A stretch of DNA of 64,000 nt from an uncultured Candidatus Saccharibacteria bacterium (GCA_937898545.1 CALEJV010000003.1:1-64000), one strand, 5' to 3'. Positions 1 through 7,796 are shown, numbered from the stretch's first letter. The notes: a model not told the origin generated them from the sequence alone. A program made the numbers and translations.

Positions 1-55
1 AATAAAATTACGGCGGGGAAAATTATAAAAATATGCAAAGGGTTTTCTGGGCGGA
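1..55. repeat. 55-bp direct repeat, left copy (cut by window edge)
   Basis: These bases are identical over 55 positions to 6978-7032. After position 55 the two copies diverge completely. The left copy may continue outside the window. It ends nine bases before the stop codon of the NUDIX gene. At the right copy the same bases form the centre and right arm of a palindromic element, so this is probably a truncated or interrupted copy of that element. Together the copies flank the AT-rich heptose cluster. Confidence 0.9.
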
Positions 56-63
56 ACTATCTA

Positions 64-615
64 TTATCGGCTAATGTATTCAAGTGCCGCGACAAGTGTT
101 CCGAAATACAACTCACCTTGAGGTACTAAGTTATTAGCCGCTGCATCTTGAGTGATTTCTTTGAACTTATCTAGTGAGCGCCATTCATACGAATCAACTT
201 CACCATCGACAAAGGTGAAGTTTTCGTCGCCACTGAGCTGGTAAAGAAACACATTTACTATGTCTCGTGGGTCTTTCTCGATGATGCGAACAGCTTGTAC
301 AAAATGCAGTTTAGATTCATCAATTGTAAGCCCCATTTCTTCTTTAGTCTCTCGCACAGCTGCTTGCACTGGCGTTTCTCCGACGTTAATATGCCCGCCT
401 GCCGAAATATGAAACCAACCTGGCTTATTGGGTTTTGTCAATGAACGCTTTTGTAGCAGAATACTTACTCTACCTTCGTCAATCTTCCAAAACCATACAT
501 GAGCATTGCCCATGATTAGATTTTTATCAGAGTTAAATTCTTCTTTATGTGCTCCCTTGCCGCATATGGGCGTGCCGTTATTATTGTAAATTTGCCATAA
601 CTCGTCATCATGCAT
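64..615 (-). CDS. NUDIX hydrolase
   Basis: A 183-residue protein with a full Nudix box in the middle (GGHINVGE..., then RETKEEMGL), which fits the G-x5-E-x7-RE-x2-EE-x-G pattern that binds Mg2+ and cleaves a nucleoside diphosphate linked to another group. The overall shape, with an early HVWFWK segment and LLQKRS before the box, resembles the YfcD/IPP-isomerase-like branch, but the substrate cannot be read. The ATG at 613-615 is preceded by GAGGAGA at good spacing. It is divergent from the heptose operon and shares its AT-rich composition. A role in cleaning up nucleotide sugars is only a guess. Confidence 0.85.
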   Translation of the reverse strand: MHDDELWQIYNNNGTPICGKGAHKEEFNSDKNLIMGNAHVWFWKIDEGRVSILLQKRSLTKPNKPGWFHISAGGHINVGETPVQAAVRETKEEMGLTIDESKLHFVQAVRIIEKDPRDIVNVFLYQLSGDENFTFVDGEVDSYEWRSLDKFKEITQDAAANNLVPQGELYFGTLVAALEYISR

Positions 616-683
616 ACGTAGTCTCCTCGCTGGTCTCTATTTATAATATCTGTATAACACAGTATACACGATAGATAGGCGCG

Positions 684-712
684 TTGCATATTCCTAAGAA
701 GTATGCTAGAAT
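684..712 (+). promoter_or_regulatory. Promoter of the heptose operon
   Basis: TTGCAT at 684-689, a 17-base spacer and TAGAAT at 707-712 make a good sigma-70-type promoter. Transcription would start near 719, giving a leader of about 54 bases before the GTG at 773, which has AAGGGA upstream. Unlike most promoters in this window, this one is not leaderless. Confidence 0.6.
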
Positions 713-772
713 ATGTAGAATAAATAATCTGTTTAGTGTAAATAGCTAACTTGAATAAGTAAGGGATGTATA

Positions 773-1405
773 GTGAATACAGTACCAAGCGTTTTACCTA
801 TATCAAAAACTACTGTTAATCAGAACGTAGATATTAGTGATACTTATAAGAATTTTGAGGCTTACGTTGCTGAACTTTATAATACTCTCCGCAGGATAAA
901 TCAGGCTGAACTTGATCAATTCGTAAACCTTATCCAAGCCGCACAACAAAAGCAACGAACAGTGTTTATTGTTGGTAATGGCGGGAGTGCCTCAACTGCC
1001 TCTCACTGGGCGACTGACTTGGGCAAAGGCTTACGTCATAGGATCGGTCAAGGAGTAAAAGCACTATCACTGACTGATAATACAGCTTGGATATCTGCTG
1101 CCGCCAATGACATCGGCTATGATTCTATCTTTAGCGATCAACTCAGGGCGCACGCTAAAGTAAACGATGTTCTGATTGTAATCAGTGCTTCCGGTAATTC
1201 TTCTAATATTATCAAAGCTCTTCAAGAAGCAAAAAGCATAGGTGTTACTACTGTATCTATCGTAGGCTTTGACGGCGGTAAGGCGAAAACCTCTAGTGAT
1301 CTAACAGTGCACATTCCTACTGATCAGGGAAAATATGGAATTGCCGAAGATGCACAACTTGTGCTAAATCACTTCCTTTGTGACTATTTAACAGGAGCAA
1401 TTTAG
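773..1405 (+). CDS. gmhA: Sedoheptulose 7-phosphate isomerase (phosphoheptose isomerase)
   Basis: A 210-residue SIS-domain protein. It carries VGNGGSASTASHWATDL near residue 68 and SASGNSSNI near 138, the phosphosugar-binding loops of the GmhA family, which converts sedoheptulose 7-phosphate into D-glycero-D-manno-heptose 7-phosphate. The GTG start at 773 sits seven bases after AAGGGA. The stop codon overlaps the GTG of the kinase gene by one base, so translation is probably coupled. The linked HddA-, GmhB- and nucleotidylyltransferase-like genes support the heptose role over other SIS functions. Confidence 0.9.
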   Translation: MNTVPSVLPISKTTVNQNVDISDTYKNFEAYVAELYNTLRRINQAELDQFVNLIQAAQQKQRTVFIVGNGGSASTASHWATDLGKGLRHRIGQGVKALSLTDNTAWISAAANDIGYDSIFSDQLRAHAKVNDVLIVISASGNSSNIIKALQEAKSIGVTTVSIVGFDGGKAKTSSDLTVHIPTDQGKYGIAEDAQLVLNHFLCDYLTGAI

Positions 1406-2379
1406 TGATCATCACAAGAACTCCATACAGAATCAGCTTTCTAGGAGGAGGTAGTGATATTGCTGGTTTTTATGAAAAATCATACGGAAAAGTACTCAGT
1501 ACAACCATTCAGCAGTATATGTATATTTCGGTACACCCTAGCTTTAATCCAAATGAAACACGAGTTAAGTATAATCGTACGGAAGTAGTCGAAGATATCA
1601 ATGACCTTGAGCATCCAATTGTTAGGGCTGTGTTACAGAAGCTAAACGTGTGCGGAGTGGAGATTACGAGCGTAGGTGATATTCCTGCGCAAACAGGACT
1701 GGGTTCGTCGAGCAGTTTCACTGTCGGATTACTTCTCGCGATTCATACCTATAAGGGTGAAGATATCTCAAAGGAAGATTTAGCACGTGAGGCGTGCGAG
1801 ATAGAGATTGATATTCTAAGAGAGCCTATAGGAAAACAGGATCAATATGCGGCCGTCTTTGGAGGACTAAGGCAATTTACTTTCAAGGCAGATGGGGGTG
1901 TTGAAGTGGAGACCGTGCGGATGCCTGACGACAAGTATATGGAGCTTGAAGAATCGCTCCTCCTCTTTTACACAGGTCAAACGCGAAGTGCCTCTAAGAT
2001 ACTTGAGGAGCAGGCAGAAAGTCTGTTAAATAACAGCAATAAGGTTGCTGCGCTACAGAAAATGGTTGATATGGTTCCGCGACTACGAAACGAGCTTGAG
2101 CAAGGCAGTGTTGAAAAGCTTGGTGATTATCTTGACGAGGGATGGGAGATTAAACGTACTCTTGCGAATTCAATCTCAAACCCTGAACTAGATGAAACAT
2201 ACAAGAAAGCACGTGCACTTGGGGCAACTGGTGGAAAAGTACTTGGTGCTGGCGGCGGCGGATTCTTTTTGTTGAGCTGTCCAAAGTCTAAACAGAAAGA
2301 TTTAACGGTAGGTCTAGGACTCAAGTGCATACCGATAAAGTTTGACTATGATGGAGCCACTATCGTTTACAGGGGATAA
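1405..2379 (+). CDS. hddA: D-glycero-D-manno-heptose 7-phosphate kinase (GHMP family)
   Basis: A 324-residue GHMP kinase. The three family motifs are visible: RISFLGGGSD at residues 9-18, the ATP loop GLGSSSSF near 98, and GAGGGG near 281. The N-terminal RTPYRISFLGGGSDIAGFY and the C-terminal GATGGKVLGAGGGGFF are typical of the HddA group, which phosphorylates C1 of heptose 7-phosphate to give the 1,7-bisphosphate. The GTG start overlaps the gmhA stop by one base. Its neighbours supply the preceding and following steps. The anomer made (alpha for GDP-heptose, beta for ADP-heptose) is inferred from the HddA likeness, not seen. Confidence 0.88.
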   Translation: MIITRTPYRISFLGGGSDIAGFYEKSYGKVLSTTIQQYMYISVHPSFNPNETRVKYNRTEVVEDINDLEHPIVRAVLQKLNVCGVEITSVGDIPAQTGLGSSSSFTVGLLLAIHTYKGEDISKEDLAREACEIEIDILREPIGKQDQYAAVFGGLRQFTFKADGGVEVETVRMPDDKYMELEESLLLFYTGQTRSASKILEEQAESLLNNSNKVAALQKMVDMVPRLRNELEQGSVEKLGDYLDEGWEIKRTLANSISNPELDETYKKARALGATGGKVLGAGGGGFFLLSCPKSKQKDLTVGLGLKCIPIKFDYDGATIVYRG

Positions 2380-2392
2380 AAAGATTAGCGCC

Positions 2393-2407
2393 ATTGTATA
2401 ATACAAT
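2393..2407 (+). promoter_or_regulatory. Inverted repeat containing a TATAAT box, possible internal promoter/operator
   Basis: ATTGTAT-A-ATACAAT is a perfect 7-bp inverted repeat around one base, with TATAAT (2397-2402) embedded. It lies in the only non-overlapping junction of the operon, just before AAGGAG and the ATG at 2422. It could be an internal promoter, an operator, or both. No good -35 box is seen, so the promoter reading is weak. Confidence 0.35.
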
Positions 2408-2421
2408 TAGAAGGAGACTCA

Positions 2422-3768
2422 ATGACTGATCAAGCAACTAGGATCATTAAGAATCAGGGCAATATACTGACCGTAAGTCACAACAGCCAACCAATTGAGG
2501 ATACAATTAAGTTATCTGGCGGAAAGCACGGTTTCTCACATGATATTCCAGTTGCTGCTCTCGCTAGCGAAGGTGTCTTGTATAATGTTCCTAATATCAT
2601 AGATGCGACTACTCTTATCGAGGCTCTTCGACTTATATTTGAGTACGTAGAGTATGACAAGGTAAACTACATTCTCAGATTCTCAAAACCCCTTTCGCCT
2701 CGACGGGTTGAGTTGAGCAGTCAATTGCTTTCAAAATCACGTAGCCTCTTCGGGTTTATGCCAGCTGTCTTGTCTCATGGACATGCTCTGGTAATGGAGG
2801 GTTTGCCCGTAGGTTGCGATATGGGTGATCGACCGAATTCGTGGTACTTTGAGACACTAGAGAAGTTTGGAGTTAAGATCGATGCGTCTCCGAAAGAGAT
2901 ATTGTTAACCTGGAAAAATCGCCATCCTGCAGATATTAGATTTGAATATCCCACTATGACAGGGACTGTAATAGCGATCGCTGCGGCATCCGCTGTTGAA
3001 GGAACAAGCTCTTTGAATAACGCCTCAGTGGAACCGAGCTGTATCGAAGAGCTGGACTGCGCAGCGAGTATGGGTATCGAAATCGAGGGATTTTTGCCCG
3101 AGATCAAGATTACCGGTAAAAGCTATATCTCTCGTGTTGAGTGGCATGTCTTGCATGATAGAGTTCATGCTTGCACATATATAACAGCCGCGCTACTAAC
3201 TCGCGGAAAAATTACTGTTACAGCCGACAGGAATATCAATGTGCCGCGGTTTGTGGAGTTCTTGCGCGATGCTGGCGTTGAAGTTACCGACACTGGCACA
3301 AGTATAACGGTAGAGTTTCCGAAAAGAGGCTACCTAAACCCTGTGCGAATAGACGCTGGCTCCGAACCGCTCTTCAGTAGCGACTGGATGGCTCCTATAG
3401 TCCTTCTTCTCGCAACACGGTCTAAGGGAAAAAGTATCGTCACGGATAATGTATTTCCTGACAGGTTGCAGTGTCTTGATAACCTCAAAAAACTTGGTCT
3501 GAATAATGTAAAGCTGACGCATACCACTATCGCAGGACACCGTGCACTTTATGCTGAAATTGACGGTCGGCCGGATATGATGCTCAAGAGTGGAAACATT
3601 GGCGAATGTCCTGATTTGCGCGGATCGACAGCATTGGCTCTTGCCGCACTTGTGGCCGATGGTCCGGTAACTATAGATAATGACTTTCATCTACGTCGCG
3701 GTTACGAAGATCTACCGGCAACCCTAGAGGAACTTCGTAAGCAATCTAAGAAAATAAAGGAGATTTAA
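2422..3768 (+). CDS. MurA-like enolpyruvyl transferase paralogue (EPSP synthase fold)
   Basis: A 448-residue protein with the two-domain EPSP synthase/MurA layout. It matches MurA at key points: SGGKHG at residues 32-37 (MurA Lys22 region), GCDMGDRPN at 131-139 with a Cys where MurA has its active-site Cys115 loop (GGCAIGARP in MurA) and the following Arg, and SSDWMAP later, where MurA has the catalytic Asp305. It probably transfers enolpyruvate from PEP to a sugar or nucleotide-sugar hydroxyl. Its place between a heptose kinase and an SDR epimerase suggests a substrate other than UDP-GlcNAc, but a displaced housekeeping MurA cannot be excluded. The ATG is preceded by AAGGAG. Confidence 0.75.
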   Translation: MTDQATRIIKNQGNILTVSHNSQPIEDTIKLSGGKHGFSHDIPVAALASEGVLYNVPNIIDATTLIEALRLIFEYVEYDKVNYILRFSKPLSPRRVELSSQLLSKSRSLFGFMPAVLSHGHALVMEGLPVGCDMGDRPNSWYFETLEKFGVKIDASPKEILLTWKNRHPADIRFEYPTMTGTVIAIAAASAVEGTSSLNNASVEPSCIEELDCAASMGIEIEGFLPEIKITGKSYISRVEWHVLHDRVHACTYITAALLTRGKITVTADRNINVPRFVEFLRDAGVEVTDTGTSITVEFPKRGYLNPVRIDAGSEPLFSSDWMAPIVLLLATRSKGKSIVTDNVFPDRLQCLDNLKKLGLNNVKLTHTTIAGHRALYAEIDGRPDMMLKSGNIGECPDLRGSTALALAALVADGPVTIDNDFHLRRGYEDLPATLEELRKQSKKIKEI

Positions 3769-3769
3769 A

Positions 3770-4732
3770 ATGAAGCCAATTGTTGTAGCGGGCGGTGCTG
3801 GATTTATCGGCTCGCACCTCGTAGATGCCCTACTTGAAAAAGGCAAAGACGTTATTGTTATTGATGATCTTTCAACTGGCAATATTCGTAACCTTGACGA
3901 GGCAAAGAGTAAATATCCAGAAAAAATTACCGTACACGAGCTTGATATCTGCACGCCTGAAGCTAAGCAAGTCATCTTGGACAGCAAGCCAGAGGTCGTT
4001 CACTTACTTTCCGCGCAATGGAGTGTCAAGGTTTCCATGCGTGATCCGCTATTTGACGCACGTGTCAATGTTGTGGGTCTTGTTAATATGCTCGAAGCCG
4101 CTCGAGAGGCCGGTGTTTGTAAAGTTACATTTTCATCAAGCGGCGGCACAATCTACGGTGATCATCCTGAATCTGAACTTCCACTAACAGAGGAAACGCC
4201 TCGTCAACCTGAATCATTCTATGGCTTAACTAAGTCAGTAATGGTTGATTATCTGAATCTCTACAAAAAGTCTTTCGGATTAAAATCTGTTGCCCTGGCG
4301 CTTGGAAATGTGTACGGCCCACGTCAGTCGCCCTTTGGTGAAGCTGGCGTAGTGGGCATTTTTGGTCAACGACTTCTTAGCGGCGAACCTTGTATTGTAA
4401 ATGGCGATGGCTTAACAACTCGCGACTATATTCACGTCAGCGATGTAGTAAAGGCATTTGTTGTCGCAGGTGAACAAGGTGAAGGACTTTACAATATCGG
4501 AACAGGTATTGAAACGAGTGTTCTCGACGTCTTCAGAGTACTTAGCAGTATTCTTGACCTCGATACTGAACCGACACACGGTTATCCGTTGCCAGGTGAA
4601 GTTCGTCGCGTCCTACTGAGCGTTGCGAAGGCGGAAAAAGAGCTGGGCTGGAAGGCCGAGGTTAGATTCGAGGATGGCGCGCGCACTGTCGTTGATTGGC
4701 TTAAGGAGACTTATGCAGGTCAAGCAAAATAG
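3770..4732 (+). CDS. NAD-dependent nucleotide-sugar epimerase/dehydratase (extended SDR)
   Basis: A 320-residue extended short-chain dehydrogenase. The N-terminal Rossmann loop GGAGFIGSH (residues 8-16) binds NAD(P), SSSGGTIYGD near 122 supplies the catalytic Ser/Thr region, and Y151-GLT-K155 is the YxxxK pair. The pattern resembles GalE/WbpP-like UDP-sugar 4-epimerases and related dehydratases; the exact substrate is not readable. It starts one base after the MurA-like stop and overlaps gmhB by 20 bases. Acting on the GDP-heptose or on the enolpyruvyl sugar made next door is a reasonable inference. Confidence 0.85.
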   Translation: MKPIVVAGGAGFIGSHLVDALLEKGKDVIVIDDLSTGNIRNLDEAKSKYPEKITVHELDICTPEAKQVILDSKPEVVHLLSAQWSVKVSMRDPLFDARVNVVGLVNMLEAAREAGVCKVTFSSSGGTIYGDHPESELPLTEETPRQPESFYGLTKSVMVDYLNLYKKSFGLKSVALALGNVYGPRQSPFGEAGVVGIFGQRLLSGEPCIVNGDGLTTRDYIHVSDVVKAFVVAGEQGEGLYNIGTGIETSVLDVFRVLSSILDLDTEPTHGYPLPGEVRRVLLSVAKAEKELGWKAEVRFEDGARTVVDWLKETYAGQAK

Positions 4733-5294
4733 TAATTATCCAGCCGTATTTCTCGACAGGGACGGTGTTCTTATCGAAAACATAGACGGTGATTATGTGC
4801 GGACTTTGGATCAGATTACAGTCCTTCCAGGAGCAAAGAACGCTGTTAGTCGTCTGTTTCAAGGCGGCTTTTTGCCTGTGATAGTAACAAATCAGGCGGC
4901 GGTAGCAAAGAAATTCATCAGTCTTGAGCAAGCATGGAATATTCAAAGGTCAGTCGAAAGCGCAATATCACCGAGCCAAAAGGTAGCCTCCATACTTTGC
5001 CCTCATTCAAAGACCGACGGCTGTGATTGTCGCAAGCCAAGTCCTGGGATGCTTTTGCAAATGGCTGACGAACATAAGATTGACCTACATCAGTCTTTCC
5101 TTATCGGTGACGCAATGACCGACGTGGCTGCGGCGCGTGCCGCTGGCGTAACCCCAATACTTGTATTGAGTGGGCGCGGAGTGCATCAATACAATCAGGT
5201 AGCACGCGATGAATTGAAAGGCCTGAAGGTCTTTTCTTCAATTATAGAGGCTGTCGATTATATTCTAGGATTGAGGGGTGGCAATGACAAATAG
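4713..5294 (+). CDS. gmhB: D,D-heptose 1,7-bisphosphate phosphatase (HAD-IIIA, GmhB-like)
   Basis: About 193 residues starting at the ATG at 4713, chosen because AAGGAGA lies just upstream and the HAD motif then sits near the N-terminus. Motif I FLDRDGVL, motif II VTNQAAV, the zinc-binding CPH...GCDCRKP loop and IGDAMTDVAAARAAG identify the HisB-N/GmhB branch of HAD phosphatases, which removes the C7 phosphate from heptose 1,7-bisphosphate. It overlaps the SDR gene and the next gene (11 bases), so the operon is tightly coupled. A histidinol-phosphatase role is less likely because no histidine genes are nearby. Confidence 0.87.
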   Translation: MQVKQNSNYPAVFLDRDGVLIENIDGDYVRTLDQITVLPGAKNAVSRLFQGGFLPVIVTNQAAVAKKFISLEQAWNIQRSVESAISPSQKVASILCPHSKTDGCDCRKPSPGMLLQMADEHKIDLHQSFLIGDAMTDVAAARAAGVTPILVLSGRGVHQYNQVARDELKGLKVFSSIIEAVDYILGLRGGNDK

Positions 5295-6102
5295 TAAATT
5301 ACGAACTGCAGTAATCCCAGTTGCTGGCAAGGGAAAGCGAATGCGACCGTTGACACTCGTAATGCCCAAAGAGATGTTGCCGACTGTCGATGGTCCAATA
5401 GTCGAAACGATCGTTCGTGAGCTAATACAATCTGGTATTGAGATTATTATTCTAGTAACGGCACCGGGCAAGGAAATGATTGAGCATCACTTGGCGGCCG
5501 TCGAACTTCCTAAGACTGTCTCTGGCAAGAAGGTGGAACTAAATTATATACATCAAGATGAGCGTCCCGGCAACGGAGGGGCAATATTAACTGCCGCTGA
5601 CATCATAGCTGACAAACCTTTCCTGGTAGTGTGGGGTGACGAGCTATTCCTAGGTAAAGATCCTAGAGCAAGGCAACTAATAGAGACATTTGATGCTACT
5701 GGCAGACCAGTTATTGCACTCACTGAAGTTGCTGATGAAGATATTTCTAAGTGTGGAATGGCTGCGATTAAACGGGACAGGGGTAATGGTCTATACGAAT
5801 TATCAGCTCTCGTTGAAAAACCCTCGGTCAAAGACACCCCTTCTCGGCTTGCTTCTGTGGGAGGCTATGTAGTTACGCCGGATGTGATTGCTACACTTAG
5901 AAACACTGAACTTTCGAATGATGGAGAGATATATCTGTCTACTGCCCTAAATGAATACAGTCAAAAACAGCCACTCTTTGGACAACGAGTGTCCGCAGAG
6001 TGGCATGAAACAGGTAGCATGATAGGGTATACGCGAGCGTTTCTTGCAGTTGCGAAACGTAGATCCGACCTAGCGCAATCTATAAATAATATTGAACGGT
6101 AG
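5284..6102 (+). CDS. Sugar-1-phosphate nucleotidylyltransferase (GalU-like; HddC role likely)
   Basis: A 272-residue nucleotidyltransferase starting at ATG 5284 (six codons into the end of gmhB, with GAGGGG upstream; a GTG at 5278 is the alternative). IPVAGKGKRMRPLT is the NTP-binding signature and MPKEMLP the GalU/RfbA-type continuation; WGDELFLG holds the metal-binding Asp region. By sequence it is nearest to UTP-glucose-1-phosphate uridylyltransferases. As the last gene of the operon it would activate heptose 1-phosphate, the job done by HddC with GTP in GDP-heptose pathways. Which NTP it uses cannot be told from sequence alone. Confidence 0.82.
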   Translation: MTNSKLRTAVIPVAGKGKRMRPLTLVMPKEMLPTVDGPIVETIVRELIQSGIEIIILVTAPGKEMIEHHLAAVELPKTVSGKKVELNYIHQDERPGNGGAILTAADIIADKPFLVVWGDELFLGKDPRARQLIETFDATGRPVIALTEVADEDISKCGMAAIKRDRGNGLYELSALVEKPSVKDTPSRLASVGGYVVTPDVIATLRNTELSNDGEIYLSTALNEYSQKQPLFGQRVSAEWHETGSMIGYTRAFLAVAKRRSDLAQSINNIER

Positions 6103-6109
6103 AGCTGAT

Positions 6110-6137
6110 GTCCCTGCTCCCCGTGGGGAGCAGGGAC
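6110..6137. terminator. Strong hairpin between convergent genes
   Basis: GTCCCTGCTCCCC and GGGGAGCAGGGAC pair perfectly around two bases; in practice this is a 12-bp stem with a 4-base loop. It lies between the end of the nucleotidylyltransferase gene and the end of the dTMP kinase-like gene on the other strand. No good T-run follows on either strand, so it may be a two-way terminator of unusual type or only an RNA 3'-end stabiliser. Confidence 0.6.
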
Positions 6138-6169
6138 TATATGGAGAGATACGACACGACAGGGGTTCA

Positions 6170-6766
6170 TTATGCAAGCACGTAGTTGAGCATGACTTTT
6201 GCGATTTCTTCACGAGGAAGAGATGCATTGATGCTCAGATAGTTGCTTGGCCAGCGTCGTACCATTTCCGCCTGTACGTCTGCGAGGTAGTCAGCACGCT
6301 CCTCGAAGCTTACGTTGCCATCACGACCCTTCACGCGCCCAACCGCATCTTGTGGGTTGAGCGTGAGCAGAAGGCCGTGTGTTGGCACGAGCGTGAGTGA
6401 GTTGAGTGCCTCGACGTATCGAATGTCAGCACCCCGCTTCTGGAAGTAGCCGTAGGCAGAGTAGACGTACCGGACACAGATCACGTCGACCCCACGGCGT
6501 ATCGCCGGAAGAATCTCCTGATCGATTTGCATCATGCGATCAGCAGCGCCGAGCGCCGCCAACGTATTCTGTCCGAGTCGCGTCTTACCGTTCTTGATGA
6601 ACGATGCGACAGCAGGCTGCTCGCGGTACCACTTGGTCGGGCTGCCGGTCAGCAAAACCTTGTGGCCATGCTGTTCCATGCTCTCAGCGAGCAGCTCGGC
6701 TTGAGTGTCTTTGCCAGAGCCATCGATTCCTTCGACAATAATAAACCTGCCCTGATTATCCATCAT
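6170..6766 (-). CDS. tmk: Thymidylate kinase-like protein
   Basis: A P-loop kinase of 198 residues when started at the ATG ending at 6766. That start follows AGAGAGG at six bases; a GTG further upstream (6817) would lie on top of the expected transcription start. FIIVEGIDGSGKDTQAELLA is the dTMP-kinase P-loop. The usual DR(Y/F) substrate motif reads VRYVYSAYGYF here, so the conserved Asp is replaced by Val, which is unusual for a dTMP kinase. The C-terminal lid region is present (RVKGRDGNVSFEERADYL). It could be a divergent dTMP kinase or another nucleotide kinase of the family. Confidence 0.78.
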   Translation of the reverse strand: MMDNQGRFIIVEGIDGSGKDTQAELLAESMEQHGHKVLLTGSPTKWYREQPAVASFIKNGKTRLGQNTLAALGAADRMMQIDQEILPAIRRGVDVICVRYVYSAYGYFQKRGADIRYVEALNSLTLVPTHGLLLTLNPQDAVGRVKGRDGNVSFEERADYLADVQAEMVRRWPSNYLSINASLPREEIAKVMLNYVLA

Positions 6767-6824
6767 GGCCGCCTCTCTATCCATGAGATGTGCAATGACC
6801 AGAGGATTACTGATCACTGAAATT

Positions 6825-6853
6825 ATTATATAATATCAAACATATAAAATCAA
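6825..6853 (-). promoter_or_regulatory. Promoter of the thymidylate kinase-like gene
   Basis: On the minus strand TTGATT (6848-6853), a 17-base spacer and TATAAT (6825-6830). The start of transcription would fall near 6818, giving a leader of about 50 bases that contains the AGAGAGG ribosome binding site. Confidence 0.65.
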
Positions 6854-6879
6854 CTATACGGTTTTACGGAATAATAGTA

Positions 6880-7075
6880 TGAAGGGCGCGCAGCGCGTCG
6901 GCTTTGCCGACAAAAGCCGCGCCACCTCTACCGCTTGCGGTAGGCGCCCTCGCCCAGAAAACCCTTTACCTTTTTCTAATAAAATTACGGCGGGGAAAAT
7001 TATAAAAATATGCAAAGGGTTTTCTGGGCGGAGCGCAGCACGGCTTGTCGTGCTAGGCGGCGCGGCTAAATTATT
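6880..7075. repeat. Palindromic repeat element built of nested hairpins
   Basis: A compact intergenic element of about 195 bp. Its core is a 17-bp inverted repeat, CGCCCAGAAAACCCTTT at 6951-6967 and its exact complement at 7014-7030, around an AT-rich spacer. The left flank holds two perfect small hairpins (GTCGGC/GCCGAC at 6897-6911 and CTACCGC/GCGGTAG at 6928-6943), the right flank one (AGCACG/CGTGCT at 7037-7054). No coding capacity is credible. The central and right-core 55 bases (6978-7032) recur at 1-55. It looks like a MITE- or REP-like mobile palindrome; no target-site duplication was identified. Confidence 0.75.
6978..7032. repeat. 55-bp direct repeat, right copy
   Basis: Identical to positions 1-55 and inside the palindromic element. 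The two copies are separated by about 6.9 kb that contains the heptose cluster and the dTMP kinase-like gene. Confidence 0.9.
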
Positions 7076-7172
7076 TGGCTTTTGTCTCAAAACTGGTTCG
7101 AACTTGGGCGTAAAATCGCACCATGGATTTATTATAATGGCTCGGTGGAGTCATTTTTTAATGGAGCATTTA

Positions 7173-7751
7173 CTACCACTCCGCCCAGCTCAGCTTCTCC
7201 CAATCAGCCTTTGCCAGTGTATACACCTTCCATTTTACTGCCTCACCCGCAGCCTCACCTTGCTCGATTCCCGCGTACCGATAGCCAAGCCTCTCGAGCG
7301 CACTCCAGCTGCGGATATTTTGCACGTATGCCTTTGCCTCAATTATTGCAAATCCACCCTCAGAAAACGCCCAATTGCAAACTGCTTGCTTGGCAGAACT
7401 CCCAAGGCCTTGACCCCAGTTTTTCGGATCGCCAATCAGTGTACAAAATGCCCCCGCTGTGACGCCGTATTTGTGGCTTAGTTTTCTTATCTCGTTAATT
7501 TCAATATTGCCAACGATTTTGCCATCACACTCAATCATCCAGCTATACCGATCGTCATCATCAAGCATATTTTGGAGATGCGCTACTTCGTCTTCCTCAG
7601 TCATCTGCGAAAAATCCGCACCCAAATATTGCGTCACCTCTGGCCGGCGAATCCACTGGATGGTAATCGGCGCATAAGCCGGGCTTGGCGCTACCAAGCG
7701 CAGCGTCTGGGTCTGGCTGGAGGAGGGTAGGGTGAGGGTGCGTGTATACAT
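7173..7751 (-). CDS. GNAT-family N-acetyltransferase (RimJ/RimL type)
   Basis: A 192-residue protein with the acetyl-CoA-binding core GDPKNWGQGLGSSAKQAVCNWAF, close to the R/Q-x-x-G-x-G/A loop of GNAT enzymes, and a RimJ-like tail with NIRSWSALERLGYRYAG. It may acetylate a ribosomal protein N-terminus or a small amine; the target is unknown. The start at the ATG ending at 7751 is chosen because TATAAT lies exactly seven bases upstream, giving a leaderless message; an ATG three codons earlier overlaps that -10 box. It is divergent from the GH5 gene. Confidence 0.85.
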   Translation of the reverse strand: MYTRTLTLPSSSQTQTLRLVAPSPAYAPITIQWIRRPEVTQYLGADFSQMTEEDEVAHLQNMLDDDDRYSWMIECDGKIVGNIEINEIRKLSHKYGVTAGAFCTLIGDPKNWGQGLGSSAKQAVCNWAFSEGGFAIIEAKAYVQNIRSWSALERLGYRYAGIEQGEAAGEAVKWKVYTLAKADWEKLSWAEW

Positions 7752-7758
7752 ACTTGTC

Positions 7759-7789
7759 ATTATAGTTTAGCCTTATATTTTGCTATAAT
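7759..7789. promoter_or_regulatory. Back-to-back leaderless promoters
   Basis: TATAAT on the minus strand at 7759-7764 is seven bases from the GNAT ATG. TGC-TATAAT on the plus strand at 7784-7789 is seven bases from the GH5 ATG. Both messages would begin at or next to their start codons. The two promoters overlap, so the divergent genes probably compete for RNA polymerase. Confidence 0.65.
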
Positions 7790-7796
7790 AAAGCAT

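Noticed and set aside
6879..7481. 200-residue reading frame through the palindromic element
   Set aside because: It crosses the hairpin element and lies antisense to the GNAT gene; its composition is that of repeats.
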